DNA of 64,000 bases, from the NCBI GenBank assembly GCA_016705235.1, contig JADIYP010000001.1:496001-560000 (forward strand), in the 5' to 3' direction. This DNA is from Candidatus Leptovillus affinis. GTDB taxonomy: Bacteria; Chloroflexota; Anaerolineae; Promineifilales; Promineifilaceae. Position 1 is the first letter of the stretch, and each line of letters begins with the position of its first letter. The notes beneath the pieces are model-generated. The model was not told where the DNA came from and searched no databases. It worked only from the letters and a program-made list of their open reading frames with translations. This document shows, piece by piece, positions 24,001 to 32,638 of the stretch. The position numbers and the translations under genes are program-made.

Positions 24001-27000
24001 ATGATTAAGTCAAAGTATATTGGTATGGGTCTTGTACTCGTCTTGTTGTTTGCTGGCGGCTGGCTGCTGTTCCGCACGGCCGGCCTGGCGCCAGAAACCA
24101 CCGCCCGCCAGGAAGCCGTGCAGTTAGCCCTGGCTCCCGGTCGTATTAGCGCCAACAATGGGGAAGTGATTGGACTAACGGCCGTTGGCGAAGACATCAC
24201 CCTGGTGCGCGGCAACGCCGTGCGTCCGGCAATCGTCAATATGCAAGACGTTCCCAGCGGTCCGGCCGCCGAAGACCGGATGAAAAAAGAATACGAAGCA
24301 GGTCTGATGGACATAGAAGTGAACGAAGGTCCGGTGAACGACGCCGCGTATCAGGCTTTGCTCAAAGAATCGGCCGCCCAACCCGTTGACCGGACCGTAC
24401 AAAACTACGATCCCAACGTGCAACTGCCGCTGGGCATCTTCACCAGCGGGGCCAGCTTCAAGGCCATCGACTACACCCAATCGCAGCAAGGCGTTCCGCC
24501 CGACCCAGACATCATGGTGGGTAAAGACCACATCGTCGTCGGGGTGAACACCAGCTTCCAAGTTTTCGATAAAAACGGCAACAGCCTGATCGGCCCCACA
24601 CTGTACTCCGCTTTCTGGGGCGCAAACTGCGGCACGGGCAGCAGCGTCGTCATGTTCGACCCATACTCGCAATATGATGAAGAGAACGGCCGTTACGTCA
24701 TGGGCATCACCGCCTACGATCCTAACGTCAACGGCGGCGACAACGGCTACGCCTGCATCGCCGTCTCCCAAACCGACAGCGCCACCGGTTTATGGTACCT
24801 CTACTCCTTTGATGGCAACCCCGGCGGCGGCACCGATTACTTCTTCGATTACCCCCACATGGGCATTGGCCAGGACGCCATCTACCTGGGCGCCAATATG
24901 TTCGGCGCCTCCTTCGTGCGCAACCACGTCTTTGCCTTCCAAAAAGACGCCATGTACGCCGGACAGGCTGCCAATTCGGCTAAAATCAACGTCGGTTCCA
25001 CCAACTTCACCATCCAACCGGCCAAACTCAAAGGCTTTACCACCGGCGGCTGGCCGACAAACATCAACGAACCCCACTACTTTGTCGATGCCCAATATGG
25101 CAACAACCAGAGCACTCTGACGGTTTGGGCTTTTGCCAATCCCTGGACCACCCCGTCCTTCACCTCTGTCGGCACAGTTTCTGTCAACAGCTACAGCCTG
25201 CCTGTCACCCAAATACAATTAGGCGGCGGCACCATCCAGGGCAACGACAACCGTTTGCTGGATGTGGAATATTGGGGCGGCCACCTGTGGGCCACCCATA
25301 CCGTAGGCTGTAACCCTGGCAGTGGCACCGTAAACTGCATCCGCTGGTACGAAATCAATATCGGCAGCGGCACGCCCAGCCTGATCCAACAAGGCACCCT
25401 TTCCAGCGCTGGCGAATACCGCAGCTTCCCAGACCTCGCGGTGAATGCCTGCGGCGACATGATGGTGGGTTACACCAAAACCAGCGCCAGCATTTACCCC
25501 AGCGTTTATGTCGCCGGGCGCGAAGCTGGCGACGCTTTGGGCACATTAAAAAATGAAACCCTGATTCACGCCGGCGAAGCCAACTACACAGCCTACGACA
25601 CCGCTCCCCGGCGTTGGGGCGATTATACCGGCATGGCCATGGACCCGAACGGCGTGACCTTCTGGTACCTGGGCGAGTATTCCCGCAATCAGGCTACGGC
25701 GCGCTGGTCTACCTGGGTTTCAGCCAACTCCTGGTCCACTTGCAACGTCGGCCCGACGCCGACGCCTGGCCCAACAGCGACGGCCACCAACACGCCGCTG
25801 CCCACCAACACGCCTGGACCGACGACCTGCACGGTCTACAACAGCGCCAACGTCCCGCAGACCATCACTACCAGCGGCACGCCCACGGTCACCTCGATTG
25901 TTAATGTGGCTGGCGGCGGCGTTATTGCTGACGTGAATGTCTTGAACTTGAATGGCACGCACACCTGGATTAACGATCTGGACTTTAACCTGAGCAGCCC
26001 GGCGGGAACGGCCGTGCAAATTATGGCCCGCTCTTGCTCCAGCGAAGACAACTTCGCCCTGAATCTGGACGATGAAGCAGCGCCCGGCAGTTGGCCCTGC
26101 CCGCCCATCGGCGGTGGCACCTACCAGCCCAGCAACCCGCTGTCCGCTTTCGACGGCCAAAACAGCGCCGGAACCTGGACCCTGACCATTCACGACAGCG
26201 CCAATCTGGATGGCGGCAGCCTGAACGGTTGGAGCGTGGAAATCTGCACCCAGGGCGGCACAGCGCCCACCAGCACGCCGGTTCCGCCGACGGCCACAAG
26301 TGTTCCGCCAACGGCCACTAGCGTCCCGCCCACGGCGACCAGCGTTCCGCCAACCCCAACCAATACACCCGTACCCGGCGGCGAAGTGATCTACATGAGT
26401 TCCACTACCAATGGCAACGTTGGCTTCGCCTTCAATGACGAAGATATCGTCGCCTACACCAGCAGCTCCGGCGCCTGGTCCATGTATTTCGATGGCTCCG
26501 ATGTGGGCATCACCACCGACGTCAATGGCTTTGCCTTCCTGTCCGATGGCTCGATATTGATGACCATGGATACCGGCACCACCGTGCCCGGCATTGGTTC
26601 AGTCGATGATTCTGATATTGTCCAATTCTATCCAACGTCGTTGGGCGATAATACCGCAGGCACATTCGGCTTCTTCTTTGATGGCTCAGATGTGGAACTG
26701 ACGACGAGCAGTGAAGATATTGATGCGATGACGGTATTGCCAGACGGCCGTTTAGTCATCAGCACCATCGGTTCCGCCACCGTTACTGGCGTCTCCAGCG
26801 CCGACGAAGACCTCCTCGTCTTCACCGCCACTTCGTTGGGAACCAACACCAGCGGATCATGGGCGCTCTATTTTGACGGCTCTGATGTTGGACTGACCGC
26901 TACCACCGAAGATATTTTCGGCGCCTACGTGAAAGGGAGCGACACCTATCTCAGCACCAACGGGGCATTCTCTGTTACCGGATTAAGCGGTGATGGCGCC

Positions 27001-27129
27001 GACATCTTCGTCTGCGCCAACACGACAACCGGAACCAATACCGCTTGCGGCAGCTTCAGCATGTATTGGGATGGTTCGACGCATGGCTTCACCGGTGAGA
27101 TCATTGACGGCTTTAGAATTGTCCCGTAA
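24001..27129 (+). CDS. Large secreted/anchored protein with proprotein-convertase P domain, Thr/Pro linkers and C-terminal repeats
   Basis: The protein has about 1042 residues. An N-terminal TM/signal segment ('LVLVLLFAGGWLLF') is followed by about 550 residues of beta-rich extracellular domain. Then come a 'PTPTPGPTATATNTP' linker, a P/Homo-B domain ('LNGTHTWINDLDFNLSSPAG' to 'GWSVEICTQ'), a second linker with four 'VPPTATS' units, and three repeats of about 85 residues with 'MYFDGSDVGITT', 'FFFDGSDVELTT' and 'LYFDGSDVGLTA', likely a partial beta-propeller. GGAGGAG upstream supports the start at 24001. P domains usually follow proteases, but I see no Ser-His-Asp signature, so it may be a surface or adhesion protein. 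Confidence 0.78.
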   Translation: MIKSKYIGMGLVLVLLFAGGWLLFRTAGLAPETTARQEAVQLALAPGRISANNGEVIGLTAVGEDITLVRGNAVRPAIVNMQDVPSGPAAEDRMKKEYEAGLMDIEVNEGPVNDAAYQALLKESAAQPVDRTVQNYDPNVQLPLGIFTSGASFKAIDYTQSQQGVPPDPDIMVGKDHIVVGVNTSFQVFDKNGNSLIGPTLYSAFWGANCGTGSSVVMFDPYSQYDEENGRYVMGITAYDPNVNGGDNGYACIAVSQTDSATGLWYLYSFDGNPGGGTDYFFDYPHMGIGQDAIYLGANMFGASFVRNHVFAFQKDAMYAGQAANSAKINVGSTNFTIQPAKLKGFTTGGWPTNINEPHYFVDAQYGNNQSTLTVWAFANPWTTPSFTSVGTVSVNSYSLPVTQIQLGGGTIQGNDNRLLDVEYWGGHLWATHTVGCNPGSGTVNCIRWYEINIGSGTPSLIQQGTLSSAGEYRSFPDLAVNACGDMMVGYTKTSASIYPSVYVAGREAGDALGTLKNETLIHAGEANYTAYDTAPRRWGDYTGMAMDPNGVTFWYLGEYSRNQATARWSTWVSANSWSTCNVGPTPTPGPTATATNTPLPTNTPGPTTCTVYNSANVPQTITTSGTPTVTSIVNVAGGGVIADVNVLNLNGTHTWINDLDFNLSSPAGTAVQIMARSCSSEDNFALNLDDEAAPGSWPCPPIGGGTYQPSNPLSAFDGQNSAGTWTLTIHDSANLDGGSLNGWSVEICTQGGTAPTSTPVPPTATSVPPTATSVPPTATSVPPTPTNTPVPGGEVIYMSSTTNGNVGFAFNDEDIVAYTSSSGAWSMYFDGSDVGITTDVNGFAFLSDGSILMTMDTGTTVPGIGSVDDSDIVQFYPTSLGDNTAGTFGFFFDGSDVELTTSSEDIDAMTVLPDGRLVISTIGSATVTGVSSADEDLLVFTATSLGTNTSGSWALYFDGSDVGLTATTEDIFGAYVKGSDTYLSTNGAFSVTGLSGDGADIFVCANTTTGTNTACGSFSMYWDGSTHGFTGEIIDGFRIVP

Positions 27130-27204
27130 ACAGGGCTGCTTCCCCGACAATGGTTAAATTTTAGGGGAACGCATCTGGGTCATCCTGAATTCTGACGCAA
27201 AATA

Positions 27205-27235
27205 AAAAGGAGGCTCCCGCAAAGAGCCTCCTTTT
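27205..27235 (+). terminator. Intrinsic terminator of the P-domain gene
   Basis: AAAAGGAGGCTC pairs with GAGCCTCCTTTT around CCGCAAA, followed by T residues. Confidence 0.88.
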
Positions 27236-27287
27236 TGTTGCCCCTGGGGCGATGAAAAACCAGATGAACTAATCCACAAAACACACA

Positions 27288-27875
27288 TCATGGAGCAACC
27301 GGCTGGCCATCCTCCCCGCACAAAACAAAATGCTGTTTCATGTCGGTATGGTAATCAAACAGTTGCCCATCCGCCTCCAACATAATTTTGTAACCAGGGG
27401 TAATGACTTGCATGTAAGCATATCCCGGGGCGGGACAGCCTAGTGAACTATCAGGCCAATCAACGCTTTCGCTGCTGCGAAGTAAAATGCGGCCAACGTC
27501 TATGCTCAAACGTTTGGCTAAATCTTCACTGGCTAATTGGGTCACGGCCGTTGCCTCATTCGGCACTCCGGGCTGAGGCATCACTTGCGGCGTGGTGTTG
27601 TCGGGCGGGTTTGGCGTCATGGCCCCTAAATCCACGGCAACCGGGTAAGCCACGCCGGCTTCCACTGCGTCGCCGCTAACCGGATAAGCTGCACTGGTCT
27701 CAAACGGCCGTATCGCCGGTGGATACCCGGCATCCGGCTCAGGCGCAGCTGGATTCAAGGCCGGGGCGGGGGTGATGGGAGATGGAACGGCCGTAACCTC
27801 TTCCCCGCCGCCGGTGCAGGCCGCCAGCAGCCCCGTTAAAAAACAGGCTGTCAATACGATCAATCGCGTCATCAA
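27288..27875 (-). CDS. Lipoprotein with conserved C-terminal domain
   Basis: The protein has 195 residues. The signal peptide has lipobox 'LLAAC'. It is followed by a Pro/Ala-rich linker and a C-terminal domain with 'VDWPDSSLGCPAPGYAY' and 'QLFDYHTDM...VLCG'. That domain is common in exported proteins of cyanobacteria and Chloroflexota; its two Cys may form a disulfide. The function is unknown. Two Met codons (27875, 27872) are equal candidates for the start. Confidence 0.78.
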   Translation of the reverse strand: MMTRLIVLTACFLTGLLAACTGGGEEVTAVPSPITPAPALNPAAPEPDAGYPPAIRPFETSAAYPVSGDAVEAGVAYPVAVDLGAMTPNPPDNTTPQVMPQPGVPNEATAVTQLASEDLAKRLSIDVGRILLRSSESVDWPDSSLGCPAPGYAYMQVITPGYKIMLEADGQLFDYHTDMKQHFVLCGEDGQPVAP

Positions 27876-27993
27876 TTACCTCCAAACTCACAAGATTGCC
27901 AGGCCGCCATCCGGCAGCCAGCGCCGTCTAGAAATTCTAGCAGTTAACCTCTAAAACGCCGGAAACGCCACATTGGTTCCCGGCAGCGATTCA

Positions 27994-28022
27994 TTGACAA
28001 TTGTGGCGCTTGATTTTATAAC
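27994..28022 (+). promoter_or_regulatory. Sigma-70 promoter of the sugar ABC operon
   Basis: TTGACA (27994-27999), a 17-base spacer and TATAAC (28017-28022), 32 bases before the permease ATG. There is one -10 mismatch from consensus. Confidence 0.75.
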
Positions 28023-28054
28023 CATGCGCTATCACGCTTGTATGTATAAAAACC

Positions 28055-28966
28055 ATGCCTGAACGCCTATCACGCCTACGCCTATCACGCCAAGACCGCT
28101 GGGGCTTGCTGCTGCTGCCTTACGCGCTGGGAATTTTTGTCCTGGTGATCGTACCGGCGGTTTTTTCCTTTGGCCTGGCATTTTTCCATTACGACGCCCT
28201 TTCGCCGCCGGTCTGGGCAGGCACGCTGAATTTTGTCCTGGCCTATACCGACGAATTATTTTTGCTGAGCGTGCGTCATTCGCTGGCGCTCATCCTCTTG
28301 CCGGTTCCGCTGCGGCTGTTTGGCGCTTTTTTTGTGGCGCGCTTGTTGCAACGAAACGGCCGTTTCCTCAACTGGTTTCGCGCCGCCGTCTATCTGCCCA
28401 CCATCGTCCCTGGCGCGGCCTTTGCTCTGGCCTGGCTGTGGATTCTCAACCCGCTCTACGGCCCGCTTAACTTGCTGCTGCGCGCCCTCGGCTTTGCCCC
28501 GCCAGCCTGGCTCATCGACCCGACCTGGGCCAGACCGGCCCTCGCCCTGATGGCCCTCTGGCAAATCGGCGAAGGGTTCATCGTCTGTCTGGCGGCACTC
28601 TACGACATGCCGCCGGACCTGGAAGACGCGGCGCGCATCGACGGCGCAAATGGCCGGGCCACGCTGCGCCACATCATCCTGCCGCTGCTCGCCCCCATCC
28701 TGCTGCTGCTCACTTTCCGCGATGTCATCCTGACGTTTCAGGAAACTTTCACCCAAATTTACCTCACAACGCAGGGCGGCCCTTACTACGCCACCTACAC
28801 CATGCCCCTGTTTATTTACGAGCAAGGTTTTGACTTGCAGGCATTTGGGGTGGCGAGCGCGGCCATGTGGGTGATGTATGCCATCACGGGCTTGATTGTG
28901 GTGGCGCTGGTGGTGATTGCCAGGCAGTGGCATATAGGCACGACGGAGGAAACGTTTGTCCTCTAA
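28055..28966 (+). CDS. Sugar ABC transporter permease (MalF/UgpA-like)
   Basis: The protein has 303 residues with six TM helices. The EAA loop that docks the ATPase is 'DLEDAARIDGANGRATLRHI'. It belongs to the carbohydrate uptake CUT1 group. It is first in an operon with a second permease and a lipoprotein binding protein; no ATPase gene is in the window, so a shared MsmK-type ATPase elsewhere is likely. Confidence 0.92.
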   Translation: MPERLSRLRLSRQDRWGLLLLPYALGIFVLVIVPAVFSFGLAFFHYDALSPPVWAGTLNFVLAYTDELFLLSVRHSLALILLPVPLRLFGAFFVARLLQRNGRFLNWFRAAVYLPTIVPGAAFALAWLWILNPLYGPLNLLLRALGFAPPAWLIDPTWARPALALMALWQIGEGFIVCLAALYDMPPDLEDAARIDGANGRATLRHIILPLLAPILLLLTFRDVILTFQETFTQIYLTTQGGPYYATYTMPLFIYEQGFDLQAFGVASAAMWVMYAITGLIVVALVVIARQWHIGTTEETFVL

Positions 28967-29777
28967 ACGACGGCCGTTCCTCCGCGCGCTGCTGCGCCTG
29001 CTGACGGCGCTGCTCTTTTTGCTGCCTTTGCTGTGGATGCTGGCGGCATCGCTCCACCCGCCGGGCGAACCGCTGCCCACCACGCTGCGCCTGCTGCCCC
29101 AACACCCAACACTGGCGAATTACGGCCGTATCTTCCGCCTTCTCCCCTTGGGCCGCTACACCCTCAATTCGCTTCTGGTGGTCGCCCTGGCCGTACCCAT
29201 CACCCTGGTGGTCAGTTCCTGGGCCGGGTTGGGCATGGCCCGCCTGTCTAAACCGGCGCAGCGGCGCTGGATTACGCTCTCGCTGGCCGTGTTGATGGTT
29301 CCCGGCATCGCTCTCTGGTCGATGCGCTTTTTGCTTTACCGCGAGCTGGGCTGGTACGACACGGTTTGGGCGCTCATCGCCCCGGCGTGGATGGGAACCA
29401 GCCCGTTTTACGTGCTGATGTTTTATCGCGCTTTCCGCCGCATCCCTGGCGCGATTTTTGACGCGGCGCAGTTGGAGGGAGCGGGCGTGCTGCAAACGTG
29501 GCGGCTGGTGGCGCTGCCGATGGCCCGGACAACGGCCGTTGGCGTTGGCCTGCTCACCTTTGTCTTTTATTGGGGCGACTTTACCAGCCCGCTGCTCTAT
29601 CTGCGCAGCGGCCGCCACGCCACGCTGCCCGTCGCCCTGCAAACCTTGCAGCAGCTCAGCCGCTCCGATTGGGCGCTGATGTTGGCCGCGGCCGTCTGGA
29701 CCACGCTGGTCCCGGTGGTTTTATTTTTGCTGCTGCAACCCATTTTTAATCGCCGCCCAAAAGGAGAGAGACCCTGA
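28956..29777 (+). CDS. Sugar ABC transporter permease (MalG/UgpE-like)
   Basis: The protein has 273 residues. The EAA loop is 'IFDAAQLEGAGVLQTWRLV', slightly divergent. The start is a TTG at 28956, supported by GGAGG at 28945-28949 and by overlap with the end of the first permease; no ATG start suits the N-terminal TM. It should pair with the MalF-like protein to form the channel. Confidence 0.9.
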   Translation: MSSKRRPFLRALLRLLTALLFLLPLLWMLAASLHPPGEPLPTTLRLLPQHPTLANYGRIFRLLPLGRYTLNSLLVVALAVPITLVVSSWAGLGMARLSKPAQRRWITLSLAVLMVPGIALWSMRFLLYRELGWYDTVWALIAPAWMGTSPFYVLMFYRAFRRIPGAIFDAAQLEGAGVLQTWRLVALPMARTTAVGVGLLTFVFYWGDFTSPLLYLRSGRHATLPVALQTLQQLSRSDWALMLAAAVWTTLVPVVLFLLLQPIFNRRPKGERP

Positions 29778-29931
29778 GGGTTTTCTGGGTCTTTGGGATT
29801 TCATGGGGTTTGGTCTGAAGCGTGATACGTGATGCGTGAAACCTCTCTGGTCACGCATCACGCTTCACGCATCAGGGGCTGTCAACCCCCTGAGTTCCTG
29901 AAGAACCGGTTTTCTCTAAACCCTTAGGGTC
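29770..29931. repeat. CCCTNAGGG-type inverted repeat enclosing an approximately 90-bp second element
   Basis: GACCCTGAGGGTTTT (29770) and AAACCCTTAGGGTC (29918-29931) look like the two ends of the 60-bp family, but 130 bases separate them. The interior (29785-29874) is the element whose inverted copy lies at 62542-62631, including CGTGATACGTGATGCGTGAA. This looks like one repeat nested within another. It overlaps the stop of the permease gene. Confidence 0.7.
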
Positions 29932-29970
29932 TTCCAAAAGAAACCTGAATGGTGACGAAGGAGCTTGATC

Positions 29971-31311
29971 GTGGAGAGAGTTCAATCACAAACAAACCAG
30001 AAACGAGGCGCAGCGAGTAACAACAGACAGCGAAGCCTTCTCTGCCTGTCGGGCTGCTTCATCTTTTTACTGCTCATCAGCGGCTGCGGCGGAAAAGCGC
30101 CAACGGCCGTTTCCTTCATGGTGTTTGGCGATCCGGCCGAATACAACGCCTACGAAGACCTGGTGGATACCTTTAACGCCGGCCACGACGACATCCAGGT
30201 CGAACTGACCCACGTGCCATCGCCGGGCGAGTACCGCACCCGGCTCCTCACAGAATTCGCCGCCGGCACGCCGCCGGACATCTCGCTGATGAATTACCGG
30301 CGGGTGGTCAGTTTTGCCGCCAACGGTATGTTGGAGCCACTCGACTCGTATCTGGCCCAAAGCAGTCTCATCCAGCCGGAGGATTTTTACCCGGTCGCTC
30401 TGGATGCGTTCACCTGGCAGGGGCAGTTGATGTGCCTGCCGCAAAACATTTCCAGTCTGGTGGTCTATTACAACGCGGACTTGTTCGCCGCGGCCGGGCT
30501 GCCAGAACCGGCGGATAAATGGACGTGGGAAGAATTTGGGCAAACGGCCGTTACCCTCACCCGCGATTTCGATGGCGACGGCACAATCGACCAGTATGGG
30601 TTGGGCGTTGAACCATCGCTCTTTCGGGCAGCTCCCTTTATCTGGCAAAACAATGGGCCGCTGGTAGACGATGAAACACAGCCCACGCGCCTCACGCTGA
30701 CGCGCCCGCCCTCGCTGGCCGCGCTGCAATGGTTTACAGATTTGCATAACGTCGCCCATGTTGTGCCTGGGCGTGAAGAAGAAGCGTCGCAAGACAGCGA
30801 AAGCCGCTTTTTGGCCGGCACAACGGCCATGTATCTGAACAGCCGTCGCGGCGTGCCCACCTACCGCGAAATCGACAGCTTTGCCTGGAATGTCGCGCCG
30901 CTGCCCAACGGGCAAACGTCGGCCAGCATTTTGCACAGCGATGGGTTCTGTCTGGCGGGCACGGCCGTCAACAAAGACGCCGCCTGGACCTTCATTGAGT
31001 TTGCCAACTCGGTAGAAGGGCAAACCATCCTGGCCGGAACCGGGCGCACCGTGCCTTCCCTCATCGCCGTGGCCCAATCCGACGCCTTCCTGAATCCCGG
31101 CCAATCGCCCAGCCGCGCCCAGGTTTACCTGGACAACGCGCCTATCATGCGCCGCGTGCCCCTCATCAGCACCTGGGAGGAAATTGAAAGCGTGGCCGAC
31201 GAAGAGATCGAACGCGCGTTTTATGGCGACATTTCTGTAGAGGAGGCCGCCCGGCTGGCCACGCAGCGCACTGAGGAGTATTTTTTGCGGGCCGATTTTA
31301 ACGCGCCGTGA
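29971..31311 (+). CDS. Sugar ABC transporter substrate-binding lipoprotein
   Basis: The protein has about 446 residues. Lipobox 'LLISGC', then a family 1 extracellular binding protein: 'SFMVFGDPAEYNAYEDLVDTF', 'VELTHVPSPGEYRTRL', 'GTPPDISLM', 'WTWEEFGQTA' and 'AWTFIEFANSVEGQ'. The GTG at 29971 is preferred over the TTG at 29965 because AAGGAG at 29958-29963 sits seven bases from it. It delivers an oligosaccharide to the MalF/MalG-like permeases upstream. The ligand is unknown. Confidence 0.9.
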   Translation: MERVQSQTNQKRGAASNNRQRSLLCLSGCFIFLLLISGCGGKAPTAVSFMVFGDPAEYNAYEDLVDTFNAGHDDIQVELTHVPSPGEYRTRLLTEFAAGTPPDISLMNYRRVVSFAANGMLEPLDSYLAQSSLIQPEDFYPVALDAFTWQGQLMCLPQNISSLVVYYNADLFAAAGLPEPADKWTWEEFGQTAVTLTRDFDGDGTIDQYGLGVEPSLFRAAPFIWQNNGPLVDDETQPTRLTLTRPPSLAALQWFTDLHNVAHVVPGREEEASQDSESRFLAGTTAMYLNSRRGVPTYREIDSFAWNVAPLPNGQTSASILHSDGFCLAGTAVNKDAAWTFIEFANSVEGQTILAGTGRTVPSLIAVAQSDAFLNPGQSPSRAQVYLDNAPIMRRVPLISTWEEIESVADEEIERAFYGDISVEEAARLATQRTEEYFLRADFNAP

Positions 31312-31406
31312 TGAATGGTGAATGGGGGGAGGAACGGCCGTTTCTTTCCGTCAATTTCTCCAGCCGCGCAGCGCCATGCACCACCCACAATGCCCTCATC
31401 CCCACA
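31312..31406. other. Short intergenic segment before the 21-bp repeat array
   Basis: Contains one ACGGCCGT and part of the low-complexity lead-in to the array. No gene is seen on either strand in 31312-31732; reading frames through the array are repeat artefacts. Confidence 0.45.
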
Positions 31407-31575
31407 GGGATGACCATTGCCGTAGCGGGGATGACCATTGCCGTAGCGGGGATGACCATTGCCGTAGCGGGGATGAGCATTGACGTCGTGGGGATGAGCA
31501 TTGCCGTCGTGGGGATGAGCATTGCCGTAGCGGGGATGAGCATTGCCGTAGCGGGGATGACCATTGCCGTAGCGG
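31407..31575. repeat. Tandem array of eight 21-bp units
   Basis: The unit GGGATGACCATTGCCGTAGCG is repeated eight times with two variable positions (GACC/GAGC, GTAGCG/GTCGTG). It is 21 bp and in frame with itself, so a heptapeptide repeat such as MTIAVAG could be encoded, but no start signal supports translation. Confidence 0.9.
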
Positions 31576-31577
31576 GG

Positions 31578-31694
31578 AAACGGCCGTTTCACGCCCTCCC
31601 TGCCTGAAAAGGATACAATAGCGCTATGGGGGAAGGGGAAACGGCCGTGCTGCGTTCACTTTTACCTGTTCGTTGTTCGGCAACGGCCGTGTCC
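31578..31694 (+). repeat. Repeat H, copy 1 (ACGGCCGT-rich modules)
   Basis: Two modules are seen: CCTGAAAAGGATACAAT...GGGGAAACGGCCGTGCTGC (again at 32459-32517) and TTACCTGTTCGTTGTTCGGC...ACGGCCGTGTCC (again at 34142-34180, related at 32414-32449). Confidence 0.7.
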
Positions 31695-31715
31695 CCGCCC
31701 ACCGCTAGCTGGTTA

Positions 31716-31724
31716 TGCTATAAT
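31716..31724 (+). promoter_or_regulatory. Extended -10 promoter of the BrnT/BrnA-like pair
   Basis: TGCTATAAT is a perfect extended -10 box. It ends eight bases before the ATG at 31733 and no Shine-Dalgarno site is present, so the mRNA is probably leaderless. Confidence 0.65.
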
Positions 31725-31732
31725 TTGTCTCC

Positions 31733-32020
31733 ATGAAGATAGATAAAATCATCGTTCCTCCAGGGATTCAAGATAAATTAGCAAGTAAACATCGGGTTGA
31801 AGTAGACGAAGTACACCAAACCCTTCTGAACCAACCTCAGATACGATTTGCTGAAAAAGGTCACACCCCAGGTGAGGATGTTTATGCCGCCATGGGGCAG
31901 ACATTCGGAGGACGCTATTTGATTGTGTTTTTTGTGTTCAAGCACTCAACACGAATTGCAGTCGTTATTAGTGGTCGTGATATGACGCATAAAGAGAAAA
32001 AACAGTATGGCAAAAAATAA
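31733..32020 (+). CDS. BrnT-like toxin
   Basis: The protein has 95 residues. The pattern 'GIQDKLASKHRVEVDEVHQTL', 'GRYLIVFFVFKHSTRIAVVISGRDMTHKEKKQY' resembles the BrnT/RelE-like RNase fold, with a C-terminal 'S.R.MT..EK..Y' motif. It overlaps the next gene by 14 bases. Family assignment is by motif only. Confidence 0.72.
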   Translation: MKIDKIIVPPGIQDKLASKHRVEVDEVHQTLLNQPQIRFAEKGHTPGEDVYAAMGQTFGGRYLIVFFVFKHSTRIAVVISGRDMTHKEKKQYGKK

Positions 32021-32255
32021 AAGCTCCATTTCGCAGGCCGATAATTACCAGGCGATGGGTGAATTTTGGGATAGTCATGATTTTACGGATTTCGACGATC
32101 CCACTCGCGCCGATGTTGTCTTTGAAATCAGGGACACCGTAAGAATTGAGGCTGAATTGTTGGCTAAAATTGAAAAGGTAGCGGCCGCCAGGGGCATAGG
32201 CGCTGAAACGCTCATCAATCTGTGGCTGCAAGAAAAAGTTTTAGCGAATTTATAA
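32007..32255 (+). CDS. BrnA/CopG-like antitoxin
   Basis: The protein has 82 residues. 'MGEFWDSHDFTDFDD' followed by a CopG-like 'RGIGAETLINLWLQEKV' is typical of antitoxins paired with BrnT-like toxins (ribbon-helix-helix type). It starts within the toxin gene, a toxin-first pair with coupled translation, and it should repress the promoter at 31716-31724. Confidence 0.78.
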   Translation: MAKNKSSISQADNYQAMGEFWDSHDFTDFDDPTRADVVFEIRDTVRIEAELLAKIEKVAAARGIGAETLINLWLQEKVLANL

Positions 32256-32295
32256 TGGTCTGACCATTTCATGGGCAGCCTCATAGACAGATAGC

Positions 32296-32344
32296 AAAAC
32301 GGCCGTTTTCCCCAGAAAACTCAGAGGAAAACGGCCGTTTTTTT
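32296..32344 (+). terminator. Terminator whose stem contains two ACGGCCGT palindromes
   Basis: AAAACGGCCGTTTTCC (32296-32311) pairs with GGAAAACGGCCGTTTT (32326-32341) and is followed by T residues. Each arm is itself palindromic. It ends the BrnT/BrnA-like operon. Confidence 0.85.
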
Positions 32345-32638
32345 ATTGTCGCTTGTGAACGGGGCGTGTGGTAATGTGAGCGAAACCTGTTTGACAGCAA
32401 ACGGCCGTTCCTCGTTCATTGTTACCTGTTGATTGTTGGGGAAACGGCCGTTTCCCACCCCTCCCTGCCTGAAAAGGATACAATCGCGCTACGGGGGAAG
32501 GGGAAACGGCCGTGCTGCCTGCGGATTGGCGCGGACAAGCGGGGTGTGGCACGGACAAGAGTGCATCCCTACGGGCTGAGAAGCGGCCACAGCGACAAAT
32601 GGAAGACCGCGCCAGAGCAGGGTGGAAGAGGAATCAAG
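32345..32638. other. Repeat-rich intergenic region before the lipoprotein gene
   Basis: Holds repeat H modules (32414-32449, 32438-32517), repeat D copy 2 (32539-32594) and four or more ACGGCCGT sites. The open frame upstream of 32639 is not supported as coding. Confidence 0.55.
32539..32594 (+). repeat. Dispersed repeat D, copy 2
   Basis: Reverse complement of 3941-3998 with a few differences; the core is GCGGGGTGTGGC to GAGTGCATCCCTACGGGCTG. It lies about 45 bases upstream of the lipoprotein ATG. Confidence 0.75.

Noticed and set aside
31308..31607. Open frame across the 21-bp repeat array (plus and minus strands)
   Set aside because: The frames exist because the unit is 21 bp; there is no ribosome site and composition is pure repeat.
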